64,000 nucleotides of DNA from assembly GCA_047967505.1 (NCBI GenBank), contig CM106538.1; one strand, given 5' to 3'. This DNA comes from Dipteris shenzhenensis. Lineage: Eukaryota; Polypodiophyta; Polypodiopsida; Gleicheniales. The position numbers and the translations under genes are program-made. Position 1 is the stretch's first letter; every line of letters starts with the position of its first letter. Below are positions 23,579 through 36,623 of this stretch, piece by piece. Below the pieces are notes generated by a model, which was given only the letters and a program-made list of their open reading frames with translations, was not told the origin of the DNA and did no database searches.

Positions 23579-25140
23579 CTATGACCTTTTAAAATAATCC
23601 TCCAAGACAACCCATAGATGGAACAGTGCCTCCCCACTAGTAAATCCTCTCGTGCCACAAATGATGCTTATTAATGATGTTATAAGGATCCTAATGCAAG
23701 CACTAGGAAGGGGGGCCATGCCACCAACCTTCATTGGAAGGGATAGCAACTCTCCGAGGAGTAATACTATCACAATCTCCAAACTCGACATGAAGTTTTT
23801 AGGTGAAGGAGACCTAGTGTCCCATGTAGAAATATTTGAGCAAATTTGTGAAACCTTTGGGGACCTTGGAGACCTAGATAAAGTCAATATTTTTGGGTTG
23901 AGCCTAGATGGCAGGGCAAGTCAATGGTACATGGCTCTAAACCCCGAGGATAGAATCAATTGGGACACATTACAAAGATCATTAATAGTGGGTCATGGTC
24001 CCAAATGGAGCCCCATTATTCAATTATATGAGGTCAAGCAAAAGGAGACCAAATCACTTTGTGACTACATTGCCCAAATCAAGCACTTGAACTCATGGTG
24101 CAAACCAGATGAGAGGATGATGCACAACTCTTGCCGAGCTCTTGCCATGATTTTTCATAGGGTTGTTGGACTCCAAGCTCCATGACCATCTCTTTGCAAT
24201 TAGTCCCATGTCATTCCTGATATGTAGCAAGACTGCTATATGCTTAGGTGATAATATGAAAGAGAAAGCTCAAGGAGAGAAATCACAAGTAGCTTCATCA
24301 AAAGTATCCCAAACTGCCAAGACCACTAGTTCAGGTGAAGCTAAGGATACAAATCCACTCGACAAGGGCATGAATATGGAAGAGTTGGCCACCAACTTGT
24401 TGAATCATCTAAGCCAAAAACTCAAGGGAGGATTGGCCCTAGCAATCCTCACCTATTTCCAAGGTGTGATAACATGTGGTGTGGCATCTGCATGGAAAAT
24501 CATCCCACCAATGAGGGCCCTCACATTAGGGCAAGGCCAGCACTATATTGTGCTCATTGTACATGATGGGTAAAGCATGAGACCTCACAATTATTCTATC
24601 ATAAGGTCATTTCCTAGCTGATGTATCAAAAAAGTCTACCTCTGACATTGCTTACACCAATGAATCTGTCCAACTAGGGACAATTGACTATTCAAGGAGC
24701 CACTCCTACCACCCAGGTGCAATATAGGGCTCAAAACCTTTCATTACCTCCACCCATACTAGGTCCTCAACCACCTCCACCTTGGATCACACCTATGAAT
24801 CAAGTGATAGTAGAGGAATGACCCAGTGATTGGGAAGAGCCAGATCACACCCTCTTGATTATTGATTACTCTCAATACGAGAGTCCCCAAACCAGTCCAC
24901 TATAGAAGCCATTATGTTATGCAAGAAGAGCAATATATCTCAATCTATTAGAGAGCTGTTATCTCTTAGAAGGCTAGGAATATGAACACCTTGACCCAAA
25001 AACCACCGATTATACATGTCAAAGTCCCCATAAGGCTAGTGAGTGTCCATACAAGACAAGAACCAATCAACCATTGTCGTGCTACAAGTTCCAAGGGCCT
25101 CACTATTTAAAGGATTGCCCATCTAAGGGTGACTAGCCTC
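23579..25140 (+). pseudogene. Ty3/Gypsy gag remnant (plus strand)
   Basis: A frame at 23652-24185 encodes a retrotransposon gag core: FLGEGDLVSHVEIFEQICETF, LSLDGRASQWYMALNPEDRI and VKQKETKSLCDYIAQIKHL. The frame then shifts to 24163-24573 (Ser/Lys-rich linker with MNMEELATNLL). Near 25080-25125 the plus strand reads CYKFQGPHYLKDCP, a CCHC knuckle whose second Cys has become Phe. Gag normally precedes protease on the same strand; here an opposite-strand element follows. The matching protease appears only at 31276, so this gag and that pol are probably one split element. Confidence 0.75.
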
Positions 25141-26149
25141 TGCCAACACCAAATACCACCAATGTAGGTGCACTATTGCACTTTGGTTGTGGTGTGGATC
25201 ATCTTTATAAATGTTGTTTGATGCAAAGGACCCCTAGAATAGCCATGGACCCTAAATGTAGCATGAAATTGCTGAGTATAGAAAAAGGAAAAGTATCGAC
25301 AGTATTCTTAAATATAATAACCAGGGCCCTTGAGGCACCATCTTAATATGTATTATGTTACTACCCTAGCCTAAAATCTAGGGTATGGGGGAATAAGTTC
25401 CATATATAATATGCATGGATTCCCTACAAAATTTTTAAATATTCAAGGGAAAATTATGACAATCTCCAGTCCTCCCTACCACAAAGCATAAGGTTCATAT
25501 TTCAAAAAACATGAAAGATTTTAAGATTTGTACATTTTTTTATAATATGTGAGACCCAAGGGGGGTTCTTTTGGATGAAATGGGTTAAAACAAAACATAC
25601 ATTAAAATGCAAAAACCCAACTCCTTTAAAAATCATGCAAGTTTTTCATGGGTTACCCAAATTTCAAGGTGTAAAGACATATTTGAAGCTCTTTTAGTGT
25701 AGACCACAATCATGCTAATTTGACTAACTTTACTCATGGCATATTGTTAAATTCTTCTCATACTCAAAATTTTCATAGGTATTATTACTAAAGGGAGTTG
25801 GCACCCCAAGCTAGGCCCAAGCTAGAGCCTTTAGCAAGGAACTTCACAACAGCCCAAAAGGAATGAAGGTATTCCCTCCCAATCTAAAGAGGCAAATAAT
25901 AAGGACATAATTAAAGTGGGAGAGGTCTTGATAAGGTGTTTATCCAAAATAGTCGATGAGGACACAACCACCTTGTCTACGTCATGCTCTTCTAGCCAGA
26001 ATCCTTTGGTCAAGAACCAATTTAATTAGTAGCCTAAAGGAAGGGATGGTCCTTGGGAAGTGTTGACTTATAGGGAACCTATGGCCCCTAAAGGTTAGGA
26101 ATTTCCAAGGTCATCCCAACAATAGGTAATGTCAAATTTTCTTGACTGA
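25141..26149. other. Gag-pol junction and flank of the inserted Gypsy element
   Basis: About 1 kb without a supportable gene. It should contain the insertion boundary of the minus-strand Gypsy element and possibly part of its 3' LTR, but I could not match it to sequence at 30-31 kb. Several stretches are AT-rich. Confidence 0.3.
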
Positions 26150-26159
26150 ATAGATCTTT

Positions 26160-26360
26160 CCCACAGGCTTCTCATTCAGTGATGGAATAATTCTTCTCAG
26201 CCATCGAAAGTCATCGGCTCACATAATAGATTGGGTGATACCATTTGTCTTCATCCTCTTGCATCAAGATGCTACCACTAGCTCTATCCAAAGCATCAAC
26301 AAACACATGAAAATTATTCCCCCAATCAGGGGACATCAACACTAGTGTGGGTGAGAGTTG
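26160..26360 (-). pseudogene. Gypsy RNase H fragment
   Basis: The minus strand reads FHVFVDALDRASGSILMQED, then DKWYHPIYYVSR, a stop, LSMAEKNYSITE, another stop and EACG. This is the N-terminal half of a Gypsy RNase H with its first Asp (FVDA) retained. Two in-frame stops interrupt it, and similarity ends near 26150, where integrase would normally follow. Confidence 0.7.
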
Positions 26361-26645
26361 AATTTTGAGTTACCTATGCCTTATCACATTCCTCTGCCCA
26401 TAGAAGCGCCTTTGGCTCCACATGAGCTAGTGCATTTAGGGGAATGGCCATGTGAGCCAAAAACCACAAATGTCTGCCATGCCATTGAATCTAACCTAGG
26501 AACCACAAGCACTCTTTAGGCATTGTTGGGGTAGGTTCTTCCATGATCACGGCCACTTTGTCTGGATCAACCACAATTCCCTTCGCCGAGATGACATGAC
26601 CCAAGAGTCACTCGCTACGTACTGCGAATGTGCATTTCATGGGAT

Positions 26646-27150
26646 TCAAATTGAAAGACACCTCCTGACATCGCTGGAAGCACTTCTATAGATGCTCCAA
26701 GTGCTCAGTGTGAATGTTCCAAACACGCTAATGTCATCCAAAACGATCACCATGAACTGCATCAAATATGAGCCAAAATTTTCATGCATGGCTCGTTGAA
26801 AAGTGGAGGGAGCACTCTGCCATCCGAACAACATGACTGTGCATACATATACTCCCCACAATATGATGAATGTTGTCTTTGGCTGATCTTTTGGAGCCAT
26901 CCAGATTTGGTTGTACCCACTATACCCATCCAAAAATGAGTACACCTCATGACCCACCACTTCATCAAGCATTGAGTCCATGTACGATAGAGGAAAGGGA
27001 TCTGGTATCATGGCCGCATTCAGTTTGCGGTAATCCACACAAATCCACAAATTTTTATTTTCCTTAGGCACAATGACAATTGGTGATATCCACTACAGAT
27101 TCTCAATTGGTGCTATGAATCCCACCCTCAGTATAATAAGCACTCCAACT
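26646..27150 (-). pseudogene. Gypsy reverse transcriptase fragment
   Basis: The frame 27071-26646 has IVPKENKNLWICVDYRKLNA, FLDGYSGYNQIWMAPKDQPK, SAPSTFQRAMHENFG and VIVLDDISVFG, the usual Gypsy RT blocks including the catalytic DD. The strand turns out of frame after ISVFG, so the thumb region is scrambled. A Gly-Trp replacement (LFGWQSAPSTF) lies in the normally conserved PFGLxNAP block. Confidence 0.88.
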
Positions 27151-27755
27151 CCTCCCGCAATTGTTTGGCCACATGAGGATTCATTCAATACCTCTATATC
27201 TTGGTCAGAGTCGGCTTCAAGTTCACTTGATGTTGGTAGAACTTTGGATCTAAGCCCTTCATGTCGGCATAGTCCCAGGCGAACACATTGGAGAAGTCCC
27301 TCAGTAGTGCTATCAATGTTGTTTAGAATTATATTGTCAGAAGAGTGCTAATTTTTATTGGTTTTGATGCGCCATCTTTCCCCACAAAGACTTTGTCCAG
27401 CGCATCTTCTTGCACCCTTGTGATTCGGCTCATCTGTTCCTCAAATTTTTGCTCCTGCTTACAAAAGGTCCCACAAATCCATGTCGGCTGCTGTCGCTTG
27501 TTGTTGCATGGCCACCTCATCCTGGACTACACTGATGGAGCCCATAAAAAGGTTTTGGTGAAGATAATGCCCCGTAATTTCCTCCACATTGACCATAAAT
27601 TGTGGGACCAAATCTGGGTTGGCTTTGAGGAATGCCTCTTCTTCATCATCATCTAGGCCATCTGCCATATTCACCATCTCTGCCAGTACTAGTTGCACTG
27701 CATCTATCAAGGGCGCCGCTACTCCCATTGCAACCCGCACCTTCTTCTTGCCTCT

Positions 27756-28205
27756 CTACATAGAGATGACATTATGCTCCCAATTCTGCTTGACCTTCGC
27801 TTGGCGCAGCCAAGGCCTACCCAAGAGCACACTGTATTCTGGTGTCGGAGCCTCCATATTCAACACCACAAAGGAAATGATGAACGAGATGCCAGCCACC
27901 TCCAAGACTACTGCTCGTAAGACCCCTAGTGGCCAAACTCGATGATGTTGATCTGCCATGCAGACTAGGAATGGCACTGGTTCCCATGACATCCATCCCA
28001 TTTCTTGGCATGTCTTCAAGGTGATGATGTTAACTCCAAAACCTCTGTCCACCAGAACTTGCTCAAATGTCCGGCCTTGTGCTTTTGCCATAATCACCAG
28101 AATCCTTATATCCATGAGAGGAACTACCGATACCAGAGAAGAATCAGCTTGGGATACACCAACCTCTTTCGGCTCTGAATCCTTGTTAAGGGATTGCAGC
28201 AATTG
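27756..28205 (-). pseudogene. Gypsy aspartic protease region
   Basis: The 148-codon frame shows a retropepsin fold outline: VLVDRGFGVNIITLKTCQEM, where the catalytic motif should read Asp-Ser/Thr-Gly-Ala and instead is DRGFG, then PEYSVLLGRPWLRQAKVKQ near the end. The active-site substitution suggests inactivity. It sits between the gag zinc knuckle and the reverse transcriptase of the same minus-strand element. Confidence 0.8.
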
Positions 28206-28639
28206 TCAATGGAATTTGACTACCAAGTTGATCAACCTACCAAGTGAAATCTGCATAGGTGCCCCCAAAATGAATTCCATTTCCGGCTCCTTTTGTGGAG
28301 AAGTTGACCGCTTCCTGGCTTGATTAGCTACCAACAGTGGAGCTACTTTGACTACCTTCGGACCATTTCCAGGTAAATGAAGTTTGAACTTTTCTTGGAC
28401 AATTTTCGGCTCCAATTGGGCAACCGGGATCTGCAAACTGCACCTTGCGTGACACTTCGGTTGTTGTTGCTAGCGCAACTAACTTTATCAAAGGGGCCTC
28501 TTTTGCCACCAAATCCCAAACCTGATGTCACACTTGCTCCTATACTAGCCAATCCAACATCGTGCCACCTTTCTTTGCAGTCGCACCTTGGAATTTTGTA
28601 CCAACACGTGTGATGATACTGATTTTCGGGCATACCAAT

Positions 28640-29750
28640 GGATCATCCTATAGAATGTGCACCATGGAGGCACTCGGCATTTTCCCCATCAACTTTTGCC
28701 ACTCTACTTGTTGCCAATCCCACTCGTGAGCATCTAGGCATTCATTCCGCCAATGGCCTTCTCCCAAACAGAACAAACATGTTGTCGGTCGATTTTACCC
28801 ATGACCACCACCACCGCATCTATAACCGCTGCCACCGCCTCATTGGCTCATGGATTGTGGATGCTCCTCTTATAGATAGGATGCTCCCAAATCTTGCTCA
28901 CTAGAAGCTAGCCACTGCGGTTGACCCATTGCGCATGGCCCGTGATTATTATAGTGGTAGCCTGTTGTGTTGTGGGTGTTGGTCATGCATATCGCACACC
29001 ATTTTTCTTTGAGCATGCACTCCATTGCTGAATGCCCCAGATTATGGCAGTGGGTGCACCATTATCCTTTCAATTCTTTTCCAATCGATCCATCACCGGA
29101 AGTCCCTAGAGTGACCTTTTCTCCTTTAGAGGCTTTTCGGGTCTTCTTCTCCGCTTTCGAGTCGGACTCCTCACACTGCTGGTTTCTTCAAGGCTCTCTT
29201 TGGAACTATCATCCTCTGAACCTTGATCACTGTCATTTGACTTCTTGGATTTTGTAGATTTCTTCTTGGCTTTGGCTTTTGAGGACTTGCAATTATTGGC
29301 CACTCTGCTGTGTAGAGCCTCTCCCACTTGCACCGCTTGTTCCACGATTGCTTTGAGCCCCGTTGGACCCGATCCATTGTAGCCAATGCCGTCTACAAAT
29401 CACGAGACAACCCCAAAATGAAGTAGTCGTTCAGCACTTCTTGGGTAGGCCAATCCGTCATAGGAACATGTTGCAAAAGTAGATAAAATTGGGCCACATA
29501 ATCCTCCACATCTTGATCTCCTTGAGCCAACTGCCATAGTCCTTCCAGTTGTTTTCTCTTTATAATACCGTCTCACGAACGTGGTGCGGATGAGATCATA
29601 TGTGGTGAAATGGTCCACCGCATACTCTGCAAGCCACCTTGATGCCTTGCCTACCAAGGTCGATTCAAACACTGCCTCTGTCAGAGTGCCACCACGGGTG
29701 GCGTATTGTTTACCACATACACCTTCTCAAACTGTCTGACATGAGCATCG
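28640..29750 (-). pseudogene. Gypsy gag with CCHC zinc knuckle
   Basis: The frame 29672-29400 (MFESTLVGKASRWLAEYAVD, then IRTTFVRRYYKEK) is a gag core. A basic Lys/Ser-rich linker lies at 29345-29106. Near 28748-28785 the minus strand reads CLFCLGEGHWRNEC, an intact CX2CX4HX4C knuckle, followed by HEWDWQQVEWQKLMG. Frames are broken between these parts. It is the N-terminal part of the nested minus-strand Gypsy element. Confidence 0.75.
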
Positions 29751-29900
29751 GGATCATCGCTTTTCTTCTAAAAAAACTTGGTGTACTTAACTTGGCCCAT
29801 CATCGGTCCACCTCCTGTGGGTGGAACAATTGGTCATCCACATCTTCATGGCCCTCCCTGATCGAAGAGGTTGCAAGAGGCAGCCAAAACCACTATCAGA

Positions 29901-31275
29901 GAAGAGGATGCAGTTAGCACCGTGCGCCCATCCACCAACAAAACACACACACTCAAGCTGATCGTGTATGAGGTGGTGAGTGTGAATGTGAAGGTGTTCC
30001 TTGGCGATGATTCGATCCGCCCGAGGAACCCTGAGACATCTCATCCCCATGATCAGGGTAACTCCTCCGCTAACGTATCCATGTTGTTGGTGTCAAAGGA
30101 TCAGGAGGACCCTGTGAACGTGTTTGCATACATGGTTATTGTGAGGATAGCAAGTGCAAAATCAGCTCCCAAGACCACCGAATGAGGTTGTTCACGGAAA
30201 TCTCTACACTTGCCCTACCGTAAGCAGGGTGGTGTGGTTCCATCTGCATTAGATGGAGCTCATCTTGAAATTTTGAATGTGACATCTCACCACTGCAATC
30301 TCCTCCTAAACCTCTACACAAGTGCGTGGCGATGCCTGCAACCGAGCATGTAATGTTCCTCCGCAATTACAACAGGAAGAGGATGACATGAGCATGAAAA
30401 CACCCTACTAGAGATAGGTTATTTGCCAAATCGTGACTTTCCTTACGTGCGTAGTAAGAATGCGCATTGTGATTGCCAATGTGTAGCGTCACTATACCGC
30501 ACAGACACGGGGCAATGCAAATGAATACACATCGCATCATGTACTAAAAACATAGAGAGAATAAGAAAAGAGGAAGATTGCCACCACAATACTACGTAAG
30601 ATGTGTATAACTCAAAGCAAGATCTCATATATCTCTCTAGGAAGAACAGATTCAAAATGCTAGTAATAGCAGGCATACAAGAACAAGATATCGGGACCCG
30701 AACCATCAGCCGTTGCGACTAACCTACCCATGCACACCCCTCACAGTCACTGTTTCTAACCCGCATGGTTATGCAACAACAATCCACTTGTCAAAAATGC
30801 TCCGTATCCTAATGCTAAATTGGAGATGGCTCAATTTTAAGAACTCCATCAATGGGCAGAGAAGGAACAAGCCCAATTTTAAGCTTATAAGCAATTGCAA
30901 CATCCAATCCCTGACTTGGCTCCACCAAGTCTCGGCACCATAATCGAGCCTGTGTTCCATCAACTAGGGCCATAACATAATGCTCTGCAATGTCAACTAG
31001 AAGGTGCAACCCTCTCAAGCCTCCTAAGTTGCCCTATCTCCATCCCTATTGAAATTATCTTATAGAATTGTCCAACCTTTGGGTGAGTTTTAAGGGATGG
31101 GTTGAATCAAAAAATGTCCCTACACCTGTGGAATAAACATAAGACATCCCAGTCCGATTGGGTGAGAGAGGTGACAAAAGCAATATCATTGTGCCTTCAA
31201 TCCATGAAGCACATGATGAGGTCCAAGCCATGGAGGTGTAGGTTTGAATGGTCTATCAAAAGATCTCTATGATGC
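29901..31275. other. 5' flank of the nested Gypsy element
   Basis: Expected to hold the primer-binding site and 5' LTR of the minus-strand element and the remaining plus-strand gag-protease linker. Frames here are short and appear on both strands. No PBS match or TG...CA boundary was recognised. A plus-strand scrap near 31090-31200 may be more of the plus-strand element. Confidence 0.3.
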
Positions 31276-34200
31276 ATGGGGTCTACCACGATGAAGAAAG
31301 CTCATTTTAACATCCACCTTGTAGATGATTCACACACAAAACCCTTGGGCATAGTGGATGGGGTACCCACAAAGGTAGCCAAGCTACAATTCTCCCTCCA
31401 GTTCAAAGTCTTGGATCTCCCTAATATTTTCTATCAATTTTTACTCAGATTCCCTTAGCTACAAGAAGCATCAGTGCTCCATGATTGGGGTACAGATCGA
31501 CTCACAATATAAAATCACAACACGGCAGTGAGAATCAATGTGGGGACGTGAGCAATCAAACCCATTGTGTCAAGACCATTGGATGATACCTCTTCTACCA
31601 CAACATCTAGAAAATCAGCCCTCCCACCACAAAATGTCTTGGCACATGACACACAAAGTAATATTAAAAATTGGATCCAAGCATTGGCAACACTCGACAA
31701 TTGCCATGCACTAGATCTAGTCCTCCTAGAAAATGATGCAAAAGTCATGTAAGTAGGATCTCCACTCATGCTTGAGAGTTCAATTGATCCTACGATTCCA
31801 ATGTTTATGGCCTACCTTGAATGGGATAGTGGTCCAGAAGAGACTATCATTGACAGTGATGGATCTGATGGACCATGGACCTAGAGAAAGAGGCTAAAAA
31901 TGCTCAATTGTAAGACCATGTCTTCGATAGTGATTTAGCCATTTTGGATGCCCTCATGGTTGTTGAGTTTCCCCGAGTTGAACATCCAAAATTACATAAT
32001 AGTAGGAGATCTCAGAAGAAAACCAAAGGGGGGAATCCTTATAAAGCCAAGGTTGAGCATTACATTGAGTTTGAAAGAGTTCAACGAAGTATTGTGGATC
32101 TGTACCTCACCAAGCTAGTACCACCAGTAGCAACTGAACCTCCTAAACTTGAATGAGACCCAAAAGATCTTGAAGGATCATGCACAATAGATGAACCATT
32201 ACTTGGGAATACTTTGTCAGTGGAAAAGTTACCTCACAATTCCCAAAGTAAAAAGTTTCAAAAGTTCAAATTGCATGTGAGAATGAAGAGTGATCTTAAC
32301 ACTACAGCAAAAGAAATACCCCAAGGTACTAAAAGAATTGATGGTGATAATAATGCCCCCATTGATTATACCACCATGTGTTCAACCGATTCAAAACAAT
32401 TAGAGGTGGATATCTATGAAGTACTAGATTACTTCAAGAACTATACAAGTGGTAGTGCCCCCATAGCAATTCCAAGACCACTAAGGGAGTCTGAAGTACA
32501 AGAATGTGATAGCATTGGTGAGACTTCAATGTATGAGGTCCCAACCAAAACCAAAACAATCAACCTTGCCCTTGAAGGGGAGGAAGAAAAATTAGTGCTC
32601 ATTGGGAAATAATTCACCCAAGAAGAAGCAACAAAACTCAATTCGCTCCTAATTGCATACCAAGACTTCCTAGCATGGTCATACAAAGAGATGAAAGGAA
32701 GTTTACTAGAAGCTGCCATACAAACCATAACTAAACTTAGGGAAGGTGCCCACCCTAAGGTATGTGGACCATATCAAACAAAGCCCAAATATGGCACCAT
32801 AGTGTATGATGAACTGGAAAATCTCTTAGATGCAAGCTTCATCTATCAGATAGAGCACACCGATTGGGTTTCCCCATCATTATTGTGCCTAAACATAACA
32901 AGAAGCTGTGGATATGTGTGAACTTAAAGAATATTAATGCTGCCACCATCAAGGATCACTATCCCTTTCCCCTAACAGAAATAGTATTAGAAAAGGTGGC
33001 AGGATCGAAAATATATAGCTTCTTAAATAGATTTAGTGGCTACAATCAAGTGCAAATAGATCCTAAAGATCAATCTAAAACATCATTTGCAACAAAATGG
33101 GGAATCTTTCCTAGAGAGTCATGCCGTTTGGATTATGCAATGCCCCAGCCACATTCCAAAGAGTTATCCTTACTGCCTTCAAGTCTTTGCTCAAAAAGAT
33201 TCTACACATCGTCTTAGATGACTTGTGCATCCATTACAACAAGCAAGACCACCTACAATGCCTCGATGCAATTATCATCAAATGCAAGGAGTATGGCATC
33301 TCCCTAAATCCAAAAAAATGCCAGTTCATAGTCACCCACAGAGCTGTTTTGGGACACATCATCTCATAACATAGAATTGCAATTGACATGGACAAAATCA
33401 AAATCATTATGGAATTACCATCCCCACATAATTCAAAAGGAGTGTAGGTCTTTATGGAACATGTTGGCTACTATAGAAGATTCATCTTGCGGTATGCCAT
33501 GATAGACTACCTTCTTTTGGATGGAGTGTTGTGATCAAGCCTTTGAGCTTCTAAAATGGTGTCTAATCATAGCACTGATCCTCATAGCGCTCGATTGGGA
33601 TATTGATTTTCATGTCCACACTAATGGCTCTAAGGATTCAATTGGGATTGTACTCTATCAACCTAGGGATCAAAAGAAGGATTACCCAATTTACTTTGCG
33701 AGTCGCACCAACTCAATGATGTTGAAATCAACTACACAAGTGCCAAAAGAGAAGCACTAGCATGGTTTATAGTGAAATTTTGATACTATTTATTGGCACA
33801 AATGATTTTGTATTCTACACCGACCATCAAGCACTACTATATCTTGTGAATCATCCATGTACAATAGGAAGAATAACCAGATGGCTTCTCTTACTTCAAG
33901 AATTCAATTTCAAAATAGTGGTCCACAAATGTTCTCAACACTACATTGCCAATCACTTGTCTCGCGTCTCCACTGGAGTTGAAGATGACTTGCCTGACGC
34001 CACATTGTTCCAAATTGAGGATGTCCTAGAATGGTGTACTGACATCATTGGATATTTATTGATCGAAAGGCCCCCACCAAAGTTATGGCCAGTGGGAGCC
34101 CACAAAACCATAACCAAAACTGCACCATATCAACTCATAGTGGGCCAATTGCACAAAATAGATACAAATCAAATCCTACATAGATGCATTATGCCACATG

Positions 34201-34900
34201 AAATCCCGGTCATCATCCGTGAAGTGCATGAAGGCATTGCAGGAGGACACTTCACAGCCATAGCTCAAAAAGTTCATTCAGCTAGCTATTGGTGGCCCAC
34301 AATATGGAATGATGCCTATGATTTTGTAAAACAATGTGATGTATGCCGGCAAACTACCAAACCCTAACACAAATATTTCAATCCCCTAACTACAGATATG
34401 ACACAAAAACCCTTTGAAAAATGGGGAATTGACTTTGTAAGACCCATACATCCTACTGCTAAAGGAACACAAGGCCAGTACATCATTATGGCAACATGTT
34501 ATTTCACTAAATGGGCTAAGGTAAAAGTAGTACGCAAAGTGAATGCCAGAAGTACTACCAAGTTCCTTTATGAAAATGTAATAACACAGTATGGTTGCCC
34601 CTTGGAAATAGTCTCTGACCAAGGAACGCAGTTTGTCAATTAAGTAATACAAGAACTTCTCTCTAGATTCATGATTGTACACTAAAAGAGAACTTCCTAG
34701 TATCCTCAGGGGAATGGCAAGTAGGATCTACCAATAAAACCCTCTATAGTGTTCTAGCAAAGGTAGTGGAACCCAAACACTCTCATTGGGCAAAAAATCT
34801 CAACTCTTCCTTATGGGCCTAGAGAACCACTTTTAAGGTCAACACAAGTTTCACACCATTCCAAGTAGTATATGGTTTGGAGACAATAGTCCCATTATAA
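31276..34900 (+). pseudogene. Ty3/Gypsy pol remnant: protease, RT, RNase H, integrase
   Basis: Plus-strand order: protease tail (31276-31500: TKPLGIVDGVPTKVAKLQF, then LHDWGTDRLTI out of frame); linker ending YQDFLAWSYKEMKGS near 32690; reverse transcriptase 32750-33370 in several frames (PKHNKKLWICVNLKNINAAT, FSGYNQVQIDPKDQSKTSF, PFGLCNAPATFQR, HIVLDDLCIHYN); RNase H 33521-33960 (HTNGSKDSIGIVLYQ, FYTDHQALLYLVNH); integrase zinc-binding domain 34090-34367 (HEGIAGGHFTAIAQKVH, CDVCRQTT); integrase core 34398-34643 (WGIDFVRPIHPTAKG, VSDQGTQFVN). In the core the two Asp are visible but the downstream Glu region is shifted. Many stops and shifts make it non-functional. Its gag is probably the one at 23.6-25.1 kb. 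Confidence 0.9.
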
Positions 34901-36146
34901 TTCATTATCCCCAGTCTATGAGTGGCATTACAAGAGCACCTTGGTGATATAGAATCCCTGGAAGCATGACTACTCCACCTTTAGAAGCATACTGAAATGA
35001 GGTTAAGAGCATACCATGTAATGACAGTAGAAAAAAGACAAAGAAAGGCATGGTTTGATAGAAATCACAAACGACCACGGCCTGTGGTTTTGGATAGTGA
35101 TAGTGATGAGCAAATAAATGCAACATGCCAAGGATACATGCCATTGAACTTGAGAACCCTAGAATCAGGAGAACTAGAGGCACAACAATCGACTATGTAG
35201 GATGCAGGGGCAAAAAACAACTTGATGCCCAAGCCAACAAAGAGCTAACAATAGATGGAGCAATACAACTTGTATGGCCACGAGTCGAGTCAATGTTTAC
35301 CATGTCAATCGATGCTTACAACTTCTTGTAGTCAAAGGGTCTAGGAAATCTTTTTAAGAAGCTACAATCCTTCTTACCAACACTTGCTATGACAGAATAC
35401 ATTTTTCAATTCGTAACACCATATAAAAGCATAGAGTTGGAGAAGGATAAATATGGCATAATAACATAGAATGAAAGCCCTTAGAGATCTACCTTAGTAG
35501 ATCCACAATGCAAGAAGCTTTCTCATTCCCAGAGGCACAAGAAGAATATCCAAAGAAATAGTTGGATGTAAGATTCTCTAAGATTTAGGATTTATTCCTA
35601 CCTAACACAAAGTCAAAAAGCGGGGTAATGTGCCATGAAATGTTTATGGACCCCATATGCAAAGAGGCAGCCAAGTTTCTTGCTGACATTTTCAATCATA
35701 CAAGAGAGAAAAAATTACATGTCCGTAAAAACTCTTACACTACTTGGCACTCCTTGGCAATCCGAATAGATTCCAAAGAATGACAATGTGGAACTTTGCC
35801 AAAGAGTTCTGCAACTCATTTCAGTATTGCTACCACAACAGAAGGACTCAAGGGAAGAAATCCAAGAGGAGACAATGCCATCCAATGACTTTACAAGTGA
35901 GGCAAAGAGTATGCCTCTTCAATAATCACAAGTCAACAGCATTGATGACTCCATGGCTCTAGGGTTACAACCCCAAAATGTCTCTAGTGGCAAACTACAA
36001 TAGACTGCTATTCAGGAAAGAAGTCAAAACTCCACATGGACTCATGAGAGTCAACTATATGACCAATACAAGCAAGGCAATAGCACATTCCATATCATAC
36101 AACACGCAATCAACAATTGCAACAATGGTCACAGTTATTTGCTACC
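34901..36146 (+). other. 3' part of the Gypsy element, unresolved
   Basis: Plus-strand fragments such as KRQRKAWFDRNHKRPRPV near 35035 fit the C-terminal end of an integrase. Beyond 35.3 kb short frames (for example 35744-35962) have no recognisable domain. No 3' LTR was seen. Confidence 0.35.
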
Positions 36147-36623
36147 ATGGCATCAAATGAGCAAGAAAGAGAAATGGAAAGACAGATGCTCCCATCACTC
36201 CAAACCAAGTTGCAAAGTGCTGAGACTTAAATTCATAAGCTCAAGGAATGCATGGCAGAGCAAATGCAGCAATAGCTCCTTGCACAAAATGCTCTACTAG
36301 AAAGTAGGAAGGAAAAACACCTACAGCTATCTGATGCCTTGAGTAGAAAGGAAGAGCTCGAGTTATCCCTCTCCCAAATGCAAGTCACTTATGATGATCT
36401 AAAGAAAGAAATGGTGCACTTAAACAAAAGCCTGCTACTTAAAGAGGAACAAATCCATGCCACAATAGACATAAACAATGAGTTGCAACATAGTTTCAAA
36501 GAAGGTAAGCATCAAATTCAAGCACTAGAGAAGGAATGCATAGCATCAAGGGAGACACTTGTGAATGCCCAAAGCAGAATTGGGTGCTCAAGAACAAGAG
36601 ATACTCCAACTCCGCATGCTTAA
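36147..36623 (+). pseudogene. Coiled-coil ORF downstream of Gypsy pol
   Basis: From the ATG at 36147 one frame runs to 36623 with only two stops (TAA near 36228 and TAG near 36270). Heptad-like Leu/Glu/Lys/Gln composition is obvious: SRKEELELSLSQMQVTYDDL, KKEMVHLNKSLLLKEEQIHA, HQIQALEKECIASRETL. It predicts a long coiled coil of roughly 100-140 residues. It lies on the same strand as the preceding Gypsy pol, so it could be an extra 3' ORF of that element, as some plant Gypsy lineages carry, or a captured gene piece. The frame ends shortly after a shift near 36585. Confidence 0.45.

Larger units (their letters stand above)
26150..29900 (-). mobile_element. Degenerate Ty3/Gypsy element inserted on the minus strand
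   Basis: Reading leftward the order is gag (about 29750-28640), protease (28205-27756), a spacer rich in acidic and Gln residues (27740-27329), reverse transcriptase (27150-26646) and RNase H (about 26360-26160). That is the Gypsy order, and integrase is lost. Frames shift repeatedly and stops occur throughout, so it cannot encode functional proteins. It lies between plus-strand gag and plus-strand protease/RT, which indicates a nested insertion. Its LTRs were not identified. Confidence 0.8.

Noticed and set aside
29871-30185. 104-codon plus-strand frame opposite the Gypsy gag
   Set aside because: No domain and opposite to the coding strand of the nested Gypsy element; treated as chance.
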